A DNA stretch of 64,000 nt from Primulina eburnea. Taxonomy: Eukaryota > Streptophyta > Magnoliopsida > Lamiales > Gesneriaceae. Within the stretch, counting starts at the first letter, position 1. Each line of letters begins with the position of its first letter. The notes below the pieces were generated by a model. That model saw only the letters and a list, made by a program, of their open reading frames with translations, was not told the origin of the DNA and made no database searches. The DNA lies in the NCBI RefSeq assembly GCF_022965805.1, contig NC_133116.1, forward strand, positions 1,674,001 through 1,738,000, in the 5' to 3' direction. Positions 30,589 to 43,600 of the stretch are shown here, one piece after another. The position numbers and the translations under genes are program-made.

Positions 30589-33290
30589 CTAGTATTATTT
30601 GTTTAGGCTCAGATTTCTTTAATTTATTCATTGTTGACTAATCAGGAATCACACTTGCAATTTTGTATATAAGTGCATGCCAATTGCTATCCATATTAAT
30701 AATAAATATATCTTTTTTTTTCCATCATTTCCGTAGAAGCTAGAGTTCTTCTGACTATTTTATTTTATTTTTTGAAATTTTTTATTAGAATATATAATTT
30801 GTTAGCTCAAAGATTATTGAACTAATCTATAAAACTTTAATGTATTGAAAGCTCGAGACAGGATTAATAGACTAAAAATTTATATCAAACCCTAAAAATT
30901 TTGAAGTACAGACACCAGCTGATATGTATTTCAAAATCACAAAAGATTTTTGACCTATCAGTATCATTATCTTACAAATCATGTGTTATATACATTGAAC
31001 ATACAAATTACACATAAAATTATTGAATTTAGGTACATAGATATAGATCATCCACCCACCTACCGCGCCCTAAAAAAAATTCTATTAGGTGGGAGCTGCG
31101 AAATAGCCTTATACATTGACCTATTTTTATTTATTTTGATATCAATCATTGGAATAAAATATAACTATCATTCAATCTCATTTTCATTCTATTTCAAGAT
31201 TGATTTTATTCTTGTATTATTTCATTCACTCGTATCAATCATGTCGTAAGAAGAAATGTAAGAATTAATATTTATCAAACCTATTTTTGTAAATGAAAAG
31301 AAACCAGCCTAAAAATAACGCATGCATGTGATACGTACAGCTATAGTAAATTGGAAGCTATACGTGCATGCCTGAGTGAGAAGCCAGATTTGAACAAATT
31401 TAAATCTAATTATATTAATTACAAGTGGAACCTGCATTTTACAGATATAAAGATATTAAATTAATACAAAGTTTCTAATGAATATTATTTGCACCTTTAT
31501 TTAATTCATGAATAAGTTCGTCTTTGATACAATTGGACTCAACAGCATGTGCTGGAGTGGGGATATGAGGATATATCAAATAAAAAAACAATGCTAACTA
31601 AATGTGAACAGTTTTGTCGTTTGTGATGGGTGGCCCTAACCAGGTTGTCATTTTTCTCTCTTTTTTTTCCCAAGTTGTCATAAAAATTTCTTTCGATATT
31701 TATTTATTTTTTGTATCTCATCTTGCTTACATATAATAATATTAATATGTATGAGTGACAATTCGTTTTTAAATAAAATCGTATAATATGAAATTATCTT
31801 GGCGGACGGTTTTTTTTTTTTTTATAAAAAAAATTGACTTTAGTCTCATACCTCTTCTTCAAATAGTGTTCTTTAAATCACATTATTTACTTTGTCGATC
31901 CTATTTTTAGATGCATCATATATGGCAATGAGATGCTAATAATATGACATTAGTTAAATTGTATCTAAAATTTTCATTTATCAATATATGTGATATTCAT
32001 TATTTTTTAATAAATCTTGTATATCTTACTATCTTATAATGATTTAACATCTTATAATAATCGTATTTGATCTTAAATATAGATAGACATAAATATCTTC
32101 CATCTTATTCATTGATAAAAATAAAAAAAAAAGTAATAAAAGGAGAATATGTTTGGAACTCCGATTTATGGAGAAATAATGGTAATTTTTTGTAAATCTA
32201 TATATTATCCTTGAATAAAGTTGATTGATCACTTGACGACAAGAAACAATTATATATTATTTAGCTTTTCTTAAGTCATATCATGATTTCTTTATCAATA
32301 TTTATTTGCTAATTTATACATATTATAGAGATTAAATTATATATGGACGCAAGACAACAATATATACTACGATTTTTGAAAATGATTGTATGCTATATAT
32401 CTCACATACAATGTTTTTTTGTAATTATTATTTATATGGCGTGTTCTATAAAATTTACGTGTATTCATTTATTATATAAATTTACATAGCAGACGTTTTG
32501 CATGTGTGTTAGATTATTTAATTGGCAACATGATTATAAAATATCAACAACAAATGATAAAAATATCATATTATTTTAAAGAATGGTCTTTTGCTCACGA
32601 ATATGAGATTATTCGTGGGTAAATGCGCATATTTGAGCAAATTTTTTAGAGAATCTGGTTGACAGAGAGGAAACATTTTATATTGCATGTGATCTATCCT
32701 TTCTTGATTTGAAACAAAGTGGAAAAATTAGAAGTTCCCGTGACTACCCACAATCAACACACATCTACCACGGTTGTTATTTCTACTTATCGATAAAAAC
32801 TTGTGTGAGACGATCCCACGAGTCGTATTTGTGAGATTGATCGAAAATAAATCCTTTGAAATATATCAAAATAAGGAAAGATATAATAATTAGTTTGATT
32901 ATTTATAAGTTGATAACTCAAATTTATCCTTGACAAAAATAAATAATCAATTATTTGATATAATAGTTTATCCGATCACATCATAATAACCAGTAATCCT
33001 GTTTGTTTTGTTTTGTTTTCTCAGTTTAGGTATGTTCATGTTTTAGAATTTTCAAAGAGAATTTGGAGGGTGTGGTGACGTTGAGTCCCGGCCCCGTCCC
33101 CACTCTTTCATTATTGTTTATCCACACAGACAAAATCAATCCCAAAAGATGGATAAAGTATCCGATGATTCTGGGCCATAGATCCGGGCAACCATTCTCT
33201 ATTAACACATTGCATCGGCGACCAAGTTTAACAACAAATTCTTGATAATGTGTGTAAATTGAGGTTCCAGGTACTGCGTATCCTCAGTCG
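30589..33290. other. Intergenic, AT-rich
   Basis: No gene seen in 2.7 kb. A short palindromic-repeat remnant (AAAAACTTGTGTGAGACGAT) lies at about 32797-32855. The last 200 bases are less AT-rich and probably form the 5' UTR of the cold-shock gene. Confidence 0.5.
32797..32855 (-). repeat. Remnant of the GTGAGAC palindromic repeat
   Basis: Only one end is left: AAAACTTGTGTGAGACGA, CCCACGAGTCGTATTTGTGAGA. It matches the minus-orientation start of the copy at 34016. Confidence 0.6.
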
Positions 33291-33815
33291 ATGGCGGAAA
33301 CAGGGAGATTGACGGGGACGGTGAAATGGTTCAGTGGTCAAAAGGGATTCGGCTTCATCACCACCGATGATGGCGGCGAAGATATATTCGTGCACTTCTC
33401 GGAGATCCAGTCGGATGGTTTCAGGACTCTTCGGGAGGGCCAGCGGGTTGAGTTCAAGGTGGGAAGTGAGGAAGACGGGTCAAGCAGAGCTGTGGATGTC
33501 ATGATTCTGGCAAGGAATTACACCCATGGAGGAAGACGCGGTGTTCGTGGTGGTTATAGAGGGGGGAGGTCCGGCGGTGGGTACCGAGGCGAAAGTGTAG
33601 GTGATGGGATGGAGTGTTATAACTGTGGAAGAACGGGTCATCTGGCTAGGGATTGTTATCGTGACGGCGGAGGAGCTGCTGGTGGATACAGAGGTTATAG
33701 CCGTGGCGGCGGCGGCCGCGGTAGAGGTCGCCGAGGCGGTGGCCGCGGCAGGGAGTGTTACAATTGTGGTGAAGAGGGGCATTTTGCGAGGGATTGTCCA
33801 GTTCAGCAAAGTTGA
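33291..33815 (+). CDS. Cold shock domain protein with two CCHC zinc knuckles
   Basis: 174 aa, single exon. Residues 7-75 are a cold shock domain with both RNA-binding motifs (KGFGFIT and DIFVHFSEI). The rest is Gly/Arg-rich with two zinc knuckles, [14 protein letters not shown] and [14 protein letters not shown]. This is the architecture of plant CSP/GRP2 proteins, which melt RNA secondary structure, shuttle between nucleus and cytoplasm, and act in cold tolerance and flowering. Two-knuckle members correspond to the Arabidopsis CSP2/CSP4 type. ATG at 33291 starts the conserved domain directly. Confidence 0.96.
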   Translation: MAETGRLTGTVKWFSGQKGFGFITTDDGGEDIFVHFSEIQSDGFRTLREGQRVEFKVGSEEDGSSRAVDVMILARNYTHGGRRGVRGGYRGGRSGGGYRGESVGDGMECYNCGRTGHLARDCYRDGGGAAGGYRGYSRGGGGRGRGRRGGGRGRECYNCGEEGHFARDCPVQQS

Positions 33816-34015
33816 TGAATTTAACTATTTATTATTATTATTATTATTATTTAAATATTATATATTATATGTTCTTCTTTTGGCCTATGTGAGTCTATGT
33901 GGATTTGGTTTTATTATTTTGAATTGTAAGTTTTTTAACGAGTGTAACTCATTGTAACTATTCTTTTTAAAAATATATTTTTATAATATTTTAAATATTC
34001 ACATAATATAAAAGC

Positions 34016-34193
34016 AAAAACTTATGTGAGACGGTTTCACGGGTCGTATTCGTGAGACGGATCTCTTATTTGGGTTATCCATGAAAAAGTATTACTTTTT
34101 ATGCTAAGAGTATTAATATTTATTGAGAATATTGATGGGTTGACTAGTCTCACAGATTAAGATTCGTGAGACGGTCTCACGTGAGATTCACTC
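34016..34193 (-). repeat. GTGAGAC palindromic repeat, copy 3 (reverse)
   Basis: Opens AAAAACTTATGTGAGACGGT and ends GTGAGACGGTCTCACGTGAG. The core reads as the reverse complement of copy 2 (AAAAAGTATTACTTTTTATG). Confidence 0.85.
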
Positions 34194-34306
34194 TAACATA
34201 AAATGTATAGTCTCGAATCACGTTATATTTTTTTAGACTTGAGACCAAAAAGGAAATTACTATTCTAACCCTATTTATACTAATCTCTGCTAAACTCATA
34301 TTGAAA

Positions 34307-34489
34307 TGAGTGAGTCTCATGTGAGACCGTCTCACGGATCATAATATGTGAGACGGGTCAACCCTACCCATATTCACAATAAAAAGTAATACTCTTAGCA
34401 TAAAAAGTAATATTTTTTCATGGGTGACCCAAATAAGAGATCCGTCTCACAAATATGATCCGTGAGACCGTCTCACACAAGTTTTTGCC
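34307..34489 (+). repeat. GTGAGAC palindromic repeat, copy 4
   Basis: Opens GTGAGACCGTCTCACGGATC and ends GTGAGACCGTCTCACACAAG. It is very close to copy 2, and the outer palindrome GTGAGACCGTCTCAC is perfect at both ends. Confidence 0.88.
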
Positions 34490-34863
34490 TATTGAAATAT
34501 AGATGAAATATAGATAAAGAAAAATTTACACCAAGATTATCATATTTATAAAAAATTATTTGACAGACTAAAATTAATATCAAAATCAATATATATGCAA
34601 ATTAATATCAAACACCAAAATTTACATCACGTGAACAGCGTTCGCGCTTAAGCAGCACGGATTGCATTAGTTTTGCAAACTTTTTTTTAAATTAGTTTTA
34701 AAAATTAAATTACTTTAAAAAAAAAAACCAATAATGAGAGACTCGAAATAATTTTGAAATGTGACAGACATGAAATGACATTCATTTAATATAAATGAAT
34801 AAATTTAAAATAGTTGGAGTCCATAGTTAATTAAATTGAAGGTGGGCCTTGCCTATTGTATTA

Positions 34864-35535
34864 TTAATTTGTGTCTCGAAGAGGGGTTGTAAGAACAGAA
34901 TCCACAACCATTCTGCACTCATAGCATCCAGATAATCTCCTGAAACCCATGTTTCTGAAGGACCCGGGAATGGAATTAGGAGAAGCCGCGGTAGGAACAT
35001 GAGTGAGTGAAGAAGAAGCTGAAGAAGAAGTCGAAGCAGAATTAATTGAATTCACAGCTGACCCGTATAAAGAACCACTGATTTTCATGGATCTGTTTGA
35101 AGAATTAAAGTAGTTTTCAGTACAGGATGAGTCCATTAACAGAGCAGTACTCCTCTTCTTCTGTTCTTCTGAGTTCTCAGGCCTTTGCGTCACTTTTGTG
35201 TTGCTGCATAGAGAACCTGAGCATCTCGTTTTCATAATAGTTTCTTCGATGGATTTCTCTTTCTTCGCCTGCTTTGATATGTAATTTTGCTTGCTCTGAA
35301 TCACTTTATCTTCTCCACGGGTAAGTTTAAGCTCATGGTTTGGCTTCTGCTTTGTTTGTTTCTGTTCTTGTTGTTGTGCTTTAAGGTACCTGCAGGTGAA
35401 GATGCTCCTTACGGCTGCCCAGGAATGTGGTTTCTTAGCATGATCCTGGTGTTTGATCTGAGAATGGCGGCGGTGGTATTTTTTTGGCTGTATCTCTTTA
35501 GGTTTATTTATGGGATTCCTTCTTTTAGCCGCCAT
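34864..35535 (-). CDS. Basic protein of unknown function with a C-terminal GCYECRMVVD motif
   Basis: Single-exon frame of 223 aa from the first ATG (35533-35535, MAAKRRN). The frame is open a little further upstream but without an ATG. The N-terminal half is very basic (KKYHRRHSQIKHQDHAKKPH) and contains SWAAVRSIFTCRYLKAQ. The middle is Lys/Gln/Glu-rich, then Ser-rich (SINSASTSSSASSSL). The end has GFRRLSGCYECRMVVDSVL with a CxxC. The WA-V-R-xFTC block and the C-terminal CYEC block look like conserved plant motifs, but I cannot name the family. It might be a small nuclear protein, given its charge. Composition and length argue for a real gene. Confidence 0.65.
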   Translation of the reverse strand: MAAKRRNPINKPKEIQPKKYHRRHSQIKHQDHAKKPHSWAAVRSIFTCRYLKAQQQEQKQTKQKPNHELKLTRGEDKVIQSKQNYISKQAKKEKSIEETIMKTRCSGSLCSNTKVTQRPENSEEQKKRSTALLMDSSCTENYFNSSNRSMKISGSLYGSAVNSINSASTSSSASSSLTHVPTAASPNSIPGSFRNMGFRRLSGCYECRMVVDSVLTTPLRDTN

Positions 35536-37688
35536 CAGAGAATGAGGTTGAAGATAATTTGGTGGAATTTTTTCCTCTTTTTGTGTATACAAGGAGCAGA
35601 TAATAAATTAATAATGGCAGTGAAGAAAGTGAGACAAAGATAGACTTTTACAGAGAGGATAATGGCCATGGGAAAGACATATACCATATATGTAAGTATA
35701 ATACATATGAAGTTGGCTTTGAGAAATCAAAAAAGTATATCATTATTAGAAATATATAAAAACAAAAAAAACGAATCATCTAAACATAAAATTGTAAAAG
35801 CATTTTAAAAATATCATAAAATTTATTTAATTTTTTTAATGAAACAGTTGATATAGTTATATTAAAATTTAATCAAATCATAACTGTTTGAAATGATTTT
35901 CTTATTAGTAAAGTTTTATGGAGTTGATTTTATGTTGGTCATTGGATTTACTAAGATGCCCAATTATAAATATTTTTAAAATATTTAGTTATGAACATAT
36001 AATTACATAGACATGTACACATTCACAATCATCCTATAGAATATAATATTTGTATAAAAATAAAATTTGCATTATATGTAAGTAGTAATAAACTTAAAAA
36101 AAAAGTTAATTGAATCCAACGATTAAGTGTGTTTTAGGAAGAGAAGATTAGCTTTTGTCCAAACTGGTTTTATTGAAATATGGTTTTTAGATTAAAAAGA
36201 TTATCAGTAGTCCTTTGATTTTGAATATGAATTTTCTTATGTATATCGTATAATGACATAATTTCCATTACGTATTTTATACTCAAACGGGGGACAGGAT
36301 AACAACGTTGATAGAAAAGGGTGGGATCGTCATATTTATTATATTATTATTATTATGAAATAGACAATTAATTAATGCATAATAAAATAGACAATTAATT
36401 AATGCTCGACCAATGTAAAATAACAAAAAAAAAACCCTTCAAAACAAGGATGGAGAAGGGAGACATCATTTACTCACTGACAATCAACATGTGAATATTA
36501 TTATAATTAATGGTGCAAAAAGATTCTGATATTTAATATGTAATTCAAGTACTTAATATTAACTTCAATACTAATTTAGTGGGCACGCAGATTATGGTAC
36601 ATAGAAATAATAGCATTGGTAAGAACAAGGATAACAGTAATTTACATCATAATGCTGCTTCAATCAGCTAGTTTGATTCCATTTGCCTCGTAAACATTTG
36701 AGACACGTGATGGGTCATAGAGTTTGACACTTTCATTGACTTAAAAATTCATATCATTCCACTCAATTTCTAGGCAATTTCTTTTATTATCATTTGTTCA
36801 ATCTAAATTAGGAACATTGACAATTCAAATTTTATATTTTTGGAAAAATGTAGAATCATGACAGCCGCTGCAAAGGATGTAGCAAAGGACACCAAAGAAT
36901 GTTTCAATTCCATTATACCTTTCCATAAAATGAGAACATATGTATCAGTATAATGTGTATGCCATATTAAAGTGTATCATGGATATGATTCTAAGAGACT
37001 AAAATCAGGGAGTCTTCCATAATTAGAATGGAGCTCCAAACATATCAGAGTCTTACATTGCAATGCAACTGCAGGTGCTTTCACAAAATAACACTCAAGC
37101 ATTCATGGCAATTCGAGAGGCATATTATAAAGTGAACCTTTCTTTCCACTTGCTAGAAGTAAAACTGTGCACTCGAGATTATTTTTCAGAAGTCACTGAT
37201 GGCTGAAGCACCCAGGCAACAAAAATCTGTATGAAGTCACAGCCGTAATTCGTTTTTCTTATAATTTTGCAGCAGAAATGGCGCTTTGGAAGCCTGCAAT
37301 GAAAACAGAATGAGTTAAAGAATTCAACTTGCTATCCTTGTAACTTATTTGGCTGTTCCCAAGACTTGTTTATGATAGGAACGAGTAAAGTTAGACCAAA
37401 CTGAGGCACCTAAGATGAGATTAAGACTTGCTTATCTATTGCGCAATAACAATTGTATGCTAGTGGTCAATGTGGATTTTAAGCCATGACTAAAAATAAA
37501 AGAAAATATACATATGAGTAACATAAAAATGGATTCTTTTAACATTAGATTGACGATATTTCATTTGTTTAACACGACCTGATTATCAACCTTTCTAAGA
37601 AGGTTGACTGTCATAACTGAATCAATGGTTGCCTAAAAGTTCTTTCAGAATTTTTTAGAAAAAGTTGTACAATGAAATGGGAATACCT
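35536..37688. other. Intergenic and ZYP1 3' UTR
   Basis: AT-rich and without a gene to about 37000. A splice acceptor-like TTTTCATTGCAG read on the minus strand near 37293 and a donor right after the ZYP1 stop codon suggest that the ZYP1 3' UTR contains an intron. Confidence 0.4.
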
Positions 37689-40600
37689 CTAATCAAATGC
37701 ATAGGGATCATCAGCATAAGGATTAAGAGATCCTTCTGAGAACAAATCGCCTAATTTGGAAGGATTTTGATGGCCTCCACCTTTAGTTCCCTGCAATAAA
37801 TGAATAAATGTCACGATGAACTACAGATATTGCAGTTCTTGCCATCTCTGAATCTTTTATATGTGTGCGTTGTGGGAATAATAAGCAGACAGAGCCACTA
37901 GTTTACAAGAAGAAGCTTTCTTTTGCATCACATGAGCCATTTGACAGGAATATGAACCAAGAGCAATCAGCACACACTTCTTACCCTGTTTTCTAAAACT
38001 ACTAGTTTATAGTTGATAAACTTAGATCTAGTTTAATCAAGCACGGATGAAGTAGTTATTGGCAGACTACTGCTTGCAAGAAATTGGTTAAGCTACAAAA
38101 TATTAGTCTGTCGGACTACTACTTAAACTAAGACAATATGAAGGGATCATAAATGGCAGGTGCAATTACCGGAAAGAAAGACATTTAAGGATTTGTTAGT
38201 GTCTGCTTACCTTGGTTGCTTGATTGGGAGTCTTAGGTTTTGGCTTATCTCTATTCCCATGCTTTCTTGGGTCCTGAAAGTTAAAGAATGTTAATCAAGA
38301 GTTCAATCATAAACTTCTAAAACATTAAGCAAAAGCTATAATAAAAACTGTTATGTAAATACAAACCCCAAACATTACTGTGCTCTTAGTTTTTCTTCGC
38401 TTTGTGATCGTTCTTCCATTTGATGTTTCAATTTCATATTCATGGTGAGTCACCTGCCATTGAACATATGTAATCATCGAAATATTAAGACAGGTGATGC
38501 TAATATCAGGATCTTGGTTTAACATGAACGAGACTAAAATAAGCACGCACCACAGGAAACACAAATAGAGGTCCGTATACACGAGAATTCATGCACAACA
38601 AGTGAAATGATCTTACCTTCCTACTATGCTTAGGAAGACTCATTACACTTCCAGGGTTAACCTTTTCCACCCTTTTCAACAAATTTGACACTGGTGTTTG
38701 AGAATCTTTCTGGTATGGTGAATCCTGCAAAAAATCAATTGAAATTCAGGCCAATCATAACACCAGTTTGTGAATCTTAACAATTTTCCTTTAAGTGTCA
38801 CCTTTTCATCTCCTTTTGTTCTGTCCAGATCATGCTTAATTCTCTTGCCACTGCCAGATCTTCTCGTCTTGGTTGACAAAAATTGAATATTTATATAAAT
38901 AGGACCTCAACTATGAAAAGTGGCGAAGAACAGAACAGGTGAAGAACTCAGTTACAAATTAATCAATAATATGCTTCCAACTGACAAGATCTGGTAATTT
39001 GTATTTTTTTATGACAACATTTCAAAGTCAGACTATTTCTTCCCCTACCAGCTTGTGAATTAAGGAGAATCTTTGTGTAATTGTAATGCATGCAGAAAGA
39101 AAAATAATAATTGAGTCATGAGCTATATTAGACCAGTTTTCGGAAACCTCGTGAATGTTTGTTATTATCATGTATGGTGATATTATCACCAATTCTTGCC
39201 AGTGTCTAGAGTTTATCAACGTGAGCTCCTCGGCAAATAAAGACCACGCAGTTTCTCTCCTCAATTGAAGAATCAGGCCAGGATATAAATATTTGCACCC
39301 ATCTGACATAACTGTTTATATTCCTATGCAGCTTCCAAACGATAAATAAAAAGATTTAACCTATGGACCATTAATTTAGCATCAATTCATGATGGCAATT
39401 ATAACACAGATACTTCTTGATTTTCGTCAGTGTGGGGATAATGGAAGGGAGTATCAAGGTGTTACAGCTTACAGGCAGACCTTTTTAGAGTTGACTTCTT
39501 GGTCGTCTTGTGGGTTGTCACCCATTACTTTCCATTGCAGTTGCAGTTATGCCCTCTGCTGCTCTTCCTAAGATATAAAAACCCATGACCACAATAAGGT
39601 AGTGGTAACACGACTATGGTGCAATCACATGAATTACCTTGGTTTTTAAAATATCCAACTCCTCCTCCAGTCTTCTGCACTCATCTTGGTGCTCACACCT
39701 CAAAGCTCGTAGCTGAGCCTCGTGCTCAGACCTAAGTGATGCTGTTTTCTACAGAAAATATATGTAACATTAAAATGTATGATCACTTGTTACAATTGTT
39801 TGCAAATTAAGAGTTACAGTGACAGACCTCTCTGAGCTCAGTTTCAGCTTGAAGCTGGGAGCATCTCAGTTCTTCACTGTGCTTAGATATGAGGGTCATT
39901 TCTTTGCTACTGTATCCCTGCTGAATGCGGCCAATCTACATCGACAACACATTAATCTCACCATTTTATTGCTGTTCAGAATTTTTTCCTAGATTCTCTC
40001 AAAAATAAAGCCAGCAAATTATAGAATAAAAAAGGTACCCTGAGAATACCATTATGTTCATTTACAAACAATCCAGACCAACAGCACATTCACATTAGCC
40101 CATAATTCCCAGATTTCCAAATGTATCAAATCATATGACCACATATGGCAGCTTATCAGTGGCAACTGCCAACTGGAAAGTTCTCTCTTTAATTCCTGAG
40201 TTATCTTCAGTAGAGAAATAGAGAGTACTAATGTGGGAGAAAATCTTTGTGGCCCCAAATAAAAGAAAAAATTCACCCTCACGTGGAATGGGGACAAAAA
40301 CCAGGTGAAATTCTCGGTTCTTGTTTGTTTTATGCCATAGAACAATAACAAATTTCACTTGAACCGAGCAAGTGGAATTACAAGACCATTCCAATGTTCT
40401 TCCTATGGCAGTTTCACAACGGTTCTTTTATACTCGAATCAAATACAACCAGAATAACAAACCTCAATGGAATTAATTTAACTGTAAAATAAGAGTAAAA
40501 TATTATTAGCTTAAGACGGCCTCTATACGGTATCATACCAATGCAGCATGTTCTTCTTGTACACGAATCAAGTATTCTTGAGATTCTTTTTTATTTTCTG

Positions 40601-43600
40601 CCACCTTTTCCTCCAGTTGCTTTTCCACATCCCTGATAGCTTTCTCGGCCTAGAAATTGACACAGGTAATCAAAATTAATCGAATTGAAACAGAAACTCA
40701 AAAAGGAAAAGTGAGTAACAAAACCTTTTCTTTTTCATGATTAACACTCTCCTGCTTCTCCATCTCGTACTTCCTCCGTATATCATTAATTGCCTGATCA
40801 ACTCCAACCAGTCAATTGCACACATAAAAAAAGAAGAGATGTGCTGTTAGAAGCTGCTGTAATGTTGATGGTGAAAGAGAGTACCTGGTCATTTCTCTGA
40901 GATATTTCTTTCAGATGCTTTGACAACTCTAATTGTTTACTTTCTAACAACTGTTCGTATTGATTCTTCGCTTCTTCTAGGTTATTTACAGCATCATTCA
41001 GTGATGTCTTGATCTAAAACAGACAGCCAAATCATATCTTACACATTCAAGAGGCTATACTACACATTTAAAGTAAAAGACTTGTGAAATAACCTCTTCT
41101 TTCTGATCTTCCAACTGTTTTTCTCTCGTCTTGAGTTCCAATATTAGCTGGTCCTTCTCCTCCAACGCAATTTCAAGCTCACTGACTCTTTTTTCAAGTG
41201 ATACTAAATTTTCTTCATTTTTTTCAATATCGTTCTTCGAACGATCGATTACTTCTTGCTTTTCGAGGATATCTGCTTTTAACCCTTTGATAAGATTATT
41301 ACTATCATTATTTACCTTGGAAAGTTTCAGAGACAAATCTTTCTGCATGGCACAACATAAAAACAAATAAAAAGCTTGACCATCATCACATATCAAGTTG
41401 AAAAGGCCAATGGTTAATGAAAATTAGCTTTCACCATTTCTTTTTCAGACAATCTTGAGTTTTCTAATGAAATCTTCACAGTATCCTCTAATTTGGCTAT
41501 GAAGGCTTGCATTTCAGTCTGCTTAGATAAAAGTATTTCTGCTTCGGATTCCAATTTCCGAATTTTCTCTTCTGCCAACCGGCAATCTTCTGCATGCTGC
41601 ACCATTGCGAATTCCTGATCTTTCTGAAGCTCAAGGACTTTACCATTCAATTCCTGATTAACCAATTGTAAAGTATTTTTCTCTGATGTGACGCATATAG
41701 ACTGGTAGAGGATCTTATCAAACTTTTGTTGAGCATTCTCAGCAGCAAGTTCTTTCTCTTTCTTAGCTAGCTCAAGACACGAATCATATAAAGCATTAAG
41801 CTGAATTAAATTTTCAGAAAAGGCTAGGCTTTGATTCTCCAATTCTGTAACCCTCTCAACAACCAAGTTGACAAAATCTTCCAGATTCTTGAACTCGATG
41901 AGTGCCGTTTCTAACCTGTTAGCAAAATCGTTTTTGCTAGATAGTAGATCCATGTTATCTTTCACCAATTTTTCTTCGGAGTTCCTCAATTGTAGCAGGT
42001 CTTCTTCTTTTACTCTCAATTCAACTTGCAACTCTTCCAACTTAGAAGTCAAACTTTTCAAAGCCAGCTGATTACTGTCATCAGCTTCTTCCAAATTTTT
42101 AATCTTGTTATCTGGTTCAAAATAGAAAATGATGGAACATCATTCGGAGCCAAAGTGTCTTACAGAAGTGTAAATACCAAAATCCTGGGATTGCATCTTA
42201 GTTCTCAATTTCACAAGGTAGCGGCGTGAGCAAAGGAGTTAATTTCACGTCAAGAACCGTTGATATCTATTGACGACCAGTTACCTATATATTTTGGTTG
42301 TTTTGATTTATCTTCAAGTAAATTGAAAAAAATACAACATGTATCTTCTCCTAACATTATCACTAAATGCAAATTGAGGTTGGGTGGTAAAACTATCAAA
42401 TCATGTAAACAAAACTCAATGTGCAAATTAATTGGTTTCTTTTCAATCAGCATAAGTTGAAATCCTGAGGATTATTTAGCTCCACTTATTTAACCAACCC
42501 AAAAATCCTCTCACTAAACCAAACAATGTGATGGGATTACCACTTATATTTAATAGCTATTAGCTGATAAAAGTATGCTGGCTCTAAAACTGAAAGAAAT
42601 TAGAGCTACCAGAAAATAGACTGATGATTATCGTCCTTATAATGATAACTGTATTCATTTTGTTTTTTGAAGCCAATAACTGTAGTAATTTTCAATAGCA
42701 AAATGTGTGTGAACGACTTTGTGGAGTTATATTACAACACCAAATGATTAGATTAATGGTGTTAACGGTACACTTGATGAATAAAAAAGGTAAAACAAAT
42801 ACTTTTGGATGTTCTTAGAGTCATGAATATTTCTTTCATTGAACTTATTAGATTTGGGCTAATAAAAATATACAGCATCCCAGAAGCTTTAGCTCTGAAT
42901 TAATTTAATTTTTCAAATTTTACTTGATCGGCATTACCTTTCTCTGCAAGCTGGATGGTTGTCTTGTTCTTTTCATCCAGGAAAAATTTCTCCATTTGTT
43001 CCTTAGCAAGACCAAGTTCCATAATTTCTTGCCCCCCTAGATTTATCGTAAAAAAGGCATGTCGTTATTATAAAAGTATCACAAAAAGACAACATAAAGA
43101 ATCAAGTCCAATAATTTGATATCACTTCTTCGATGATCCATTCAAAAAATAAATCTGACCGATGAACTAATGGAGTTAGTCGCTCACTAATTTTAACCGT
43201 TTCTTCTGAAGACTCCAACCTCGAGGACATAGACTTCATCTGCTCATGTAATTTATCAAGGGCAACTGATGTTTCAGACAGTTTATCTTCAAAATATGCC
43301 TTATCTTTCTCAGCTGCAAGAGCATAGATTCAGTGCGACAGAATATCTGTAAAACCGAAATGAGCAATCTCCTGCTGTACAGAACACATACCATCCTGAA
43401 CCTGAATAGTTAATTGCTGCAATGTTCCATCGAGTTGTTCGCACAACGTTTTTGTCAAATAGAACTTAGAGTCCAGTCCTTTCCAGAGCTTCTCATCCTC
43501 TTTCTGCTTCACTTTTTGCTTTGCATTTTCATTGAGTGCAGTTTGCAATTTCTCTTCCAGTATTTGAATTTGCTCCGTCAGTTTCTTGAGCTTAGAATTC

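Larger units (their letters stand above)
33816..34863. other. Intergenic with an inverted pair of palindromic repeats
   Basis: Begins with an (ATT)n tract in the 3' UTR (about 33824-33850). It then holds two full copies of the GTGAGAC repeat in opposite orientation (34016-34193 and 34307-34489). No gene seen. Confidence 0.6.

Noticed and set aside
33480..33957. Frames overlapping the cold-shock gene on the other strand and in another phase
   Set aside because: They arise from the Gly/Arg-rich repetitive codons of the real gene.
35287..35643. 118-codon plus-strand frame opposite the unknown basic protein
   Set aside because: The hydrophobic translation is what antisense of Lys/Gln-rich codons gives; the minus frame has better conserved-looking motifs and a proper ATG.
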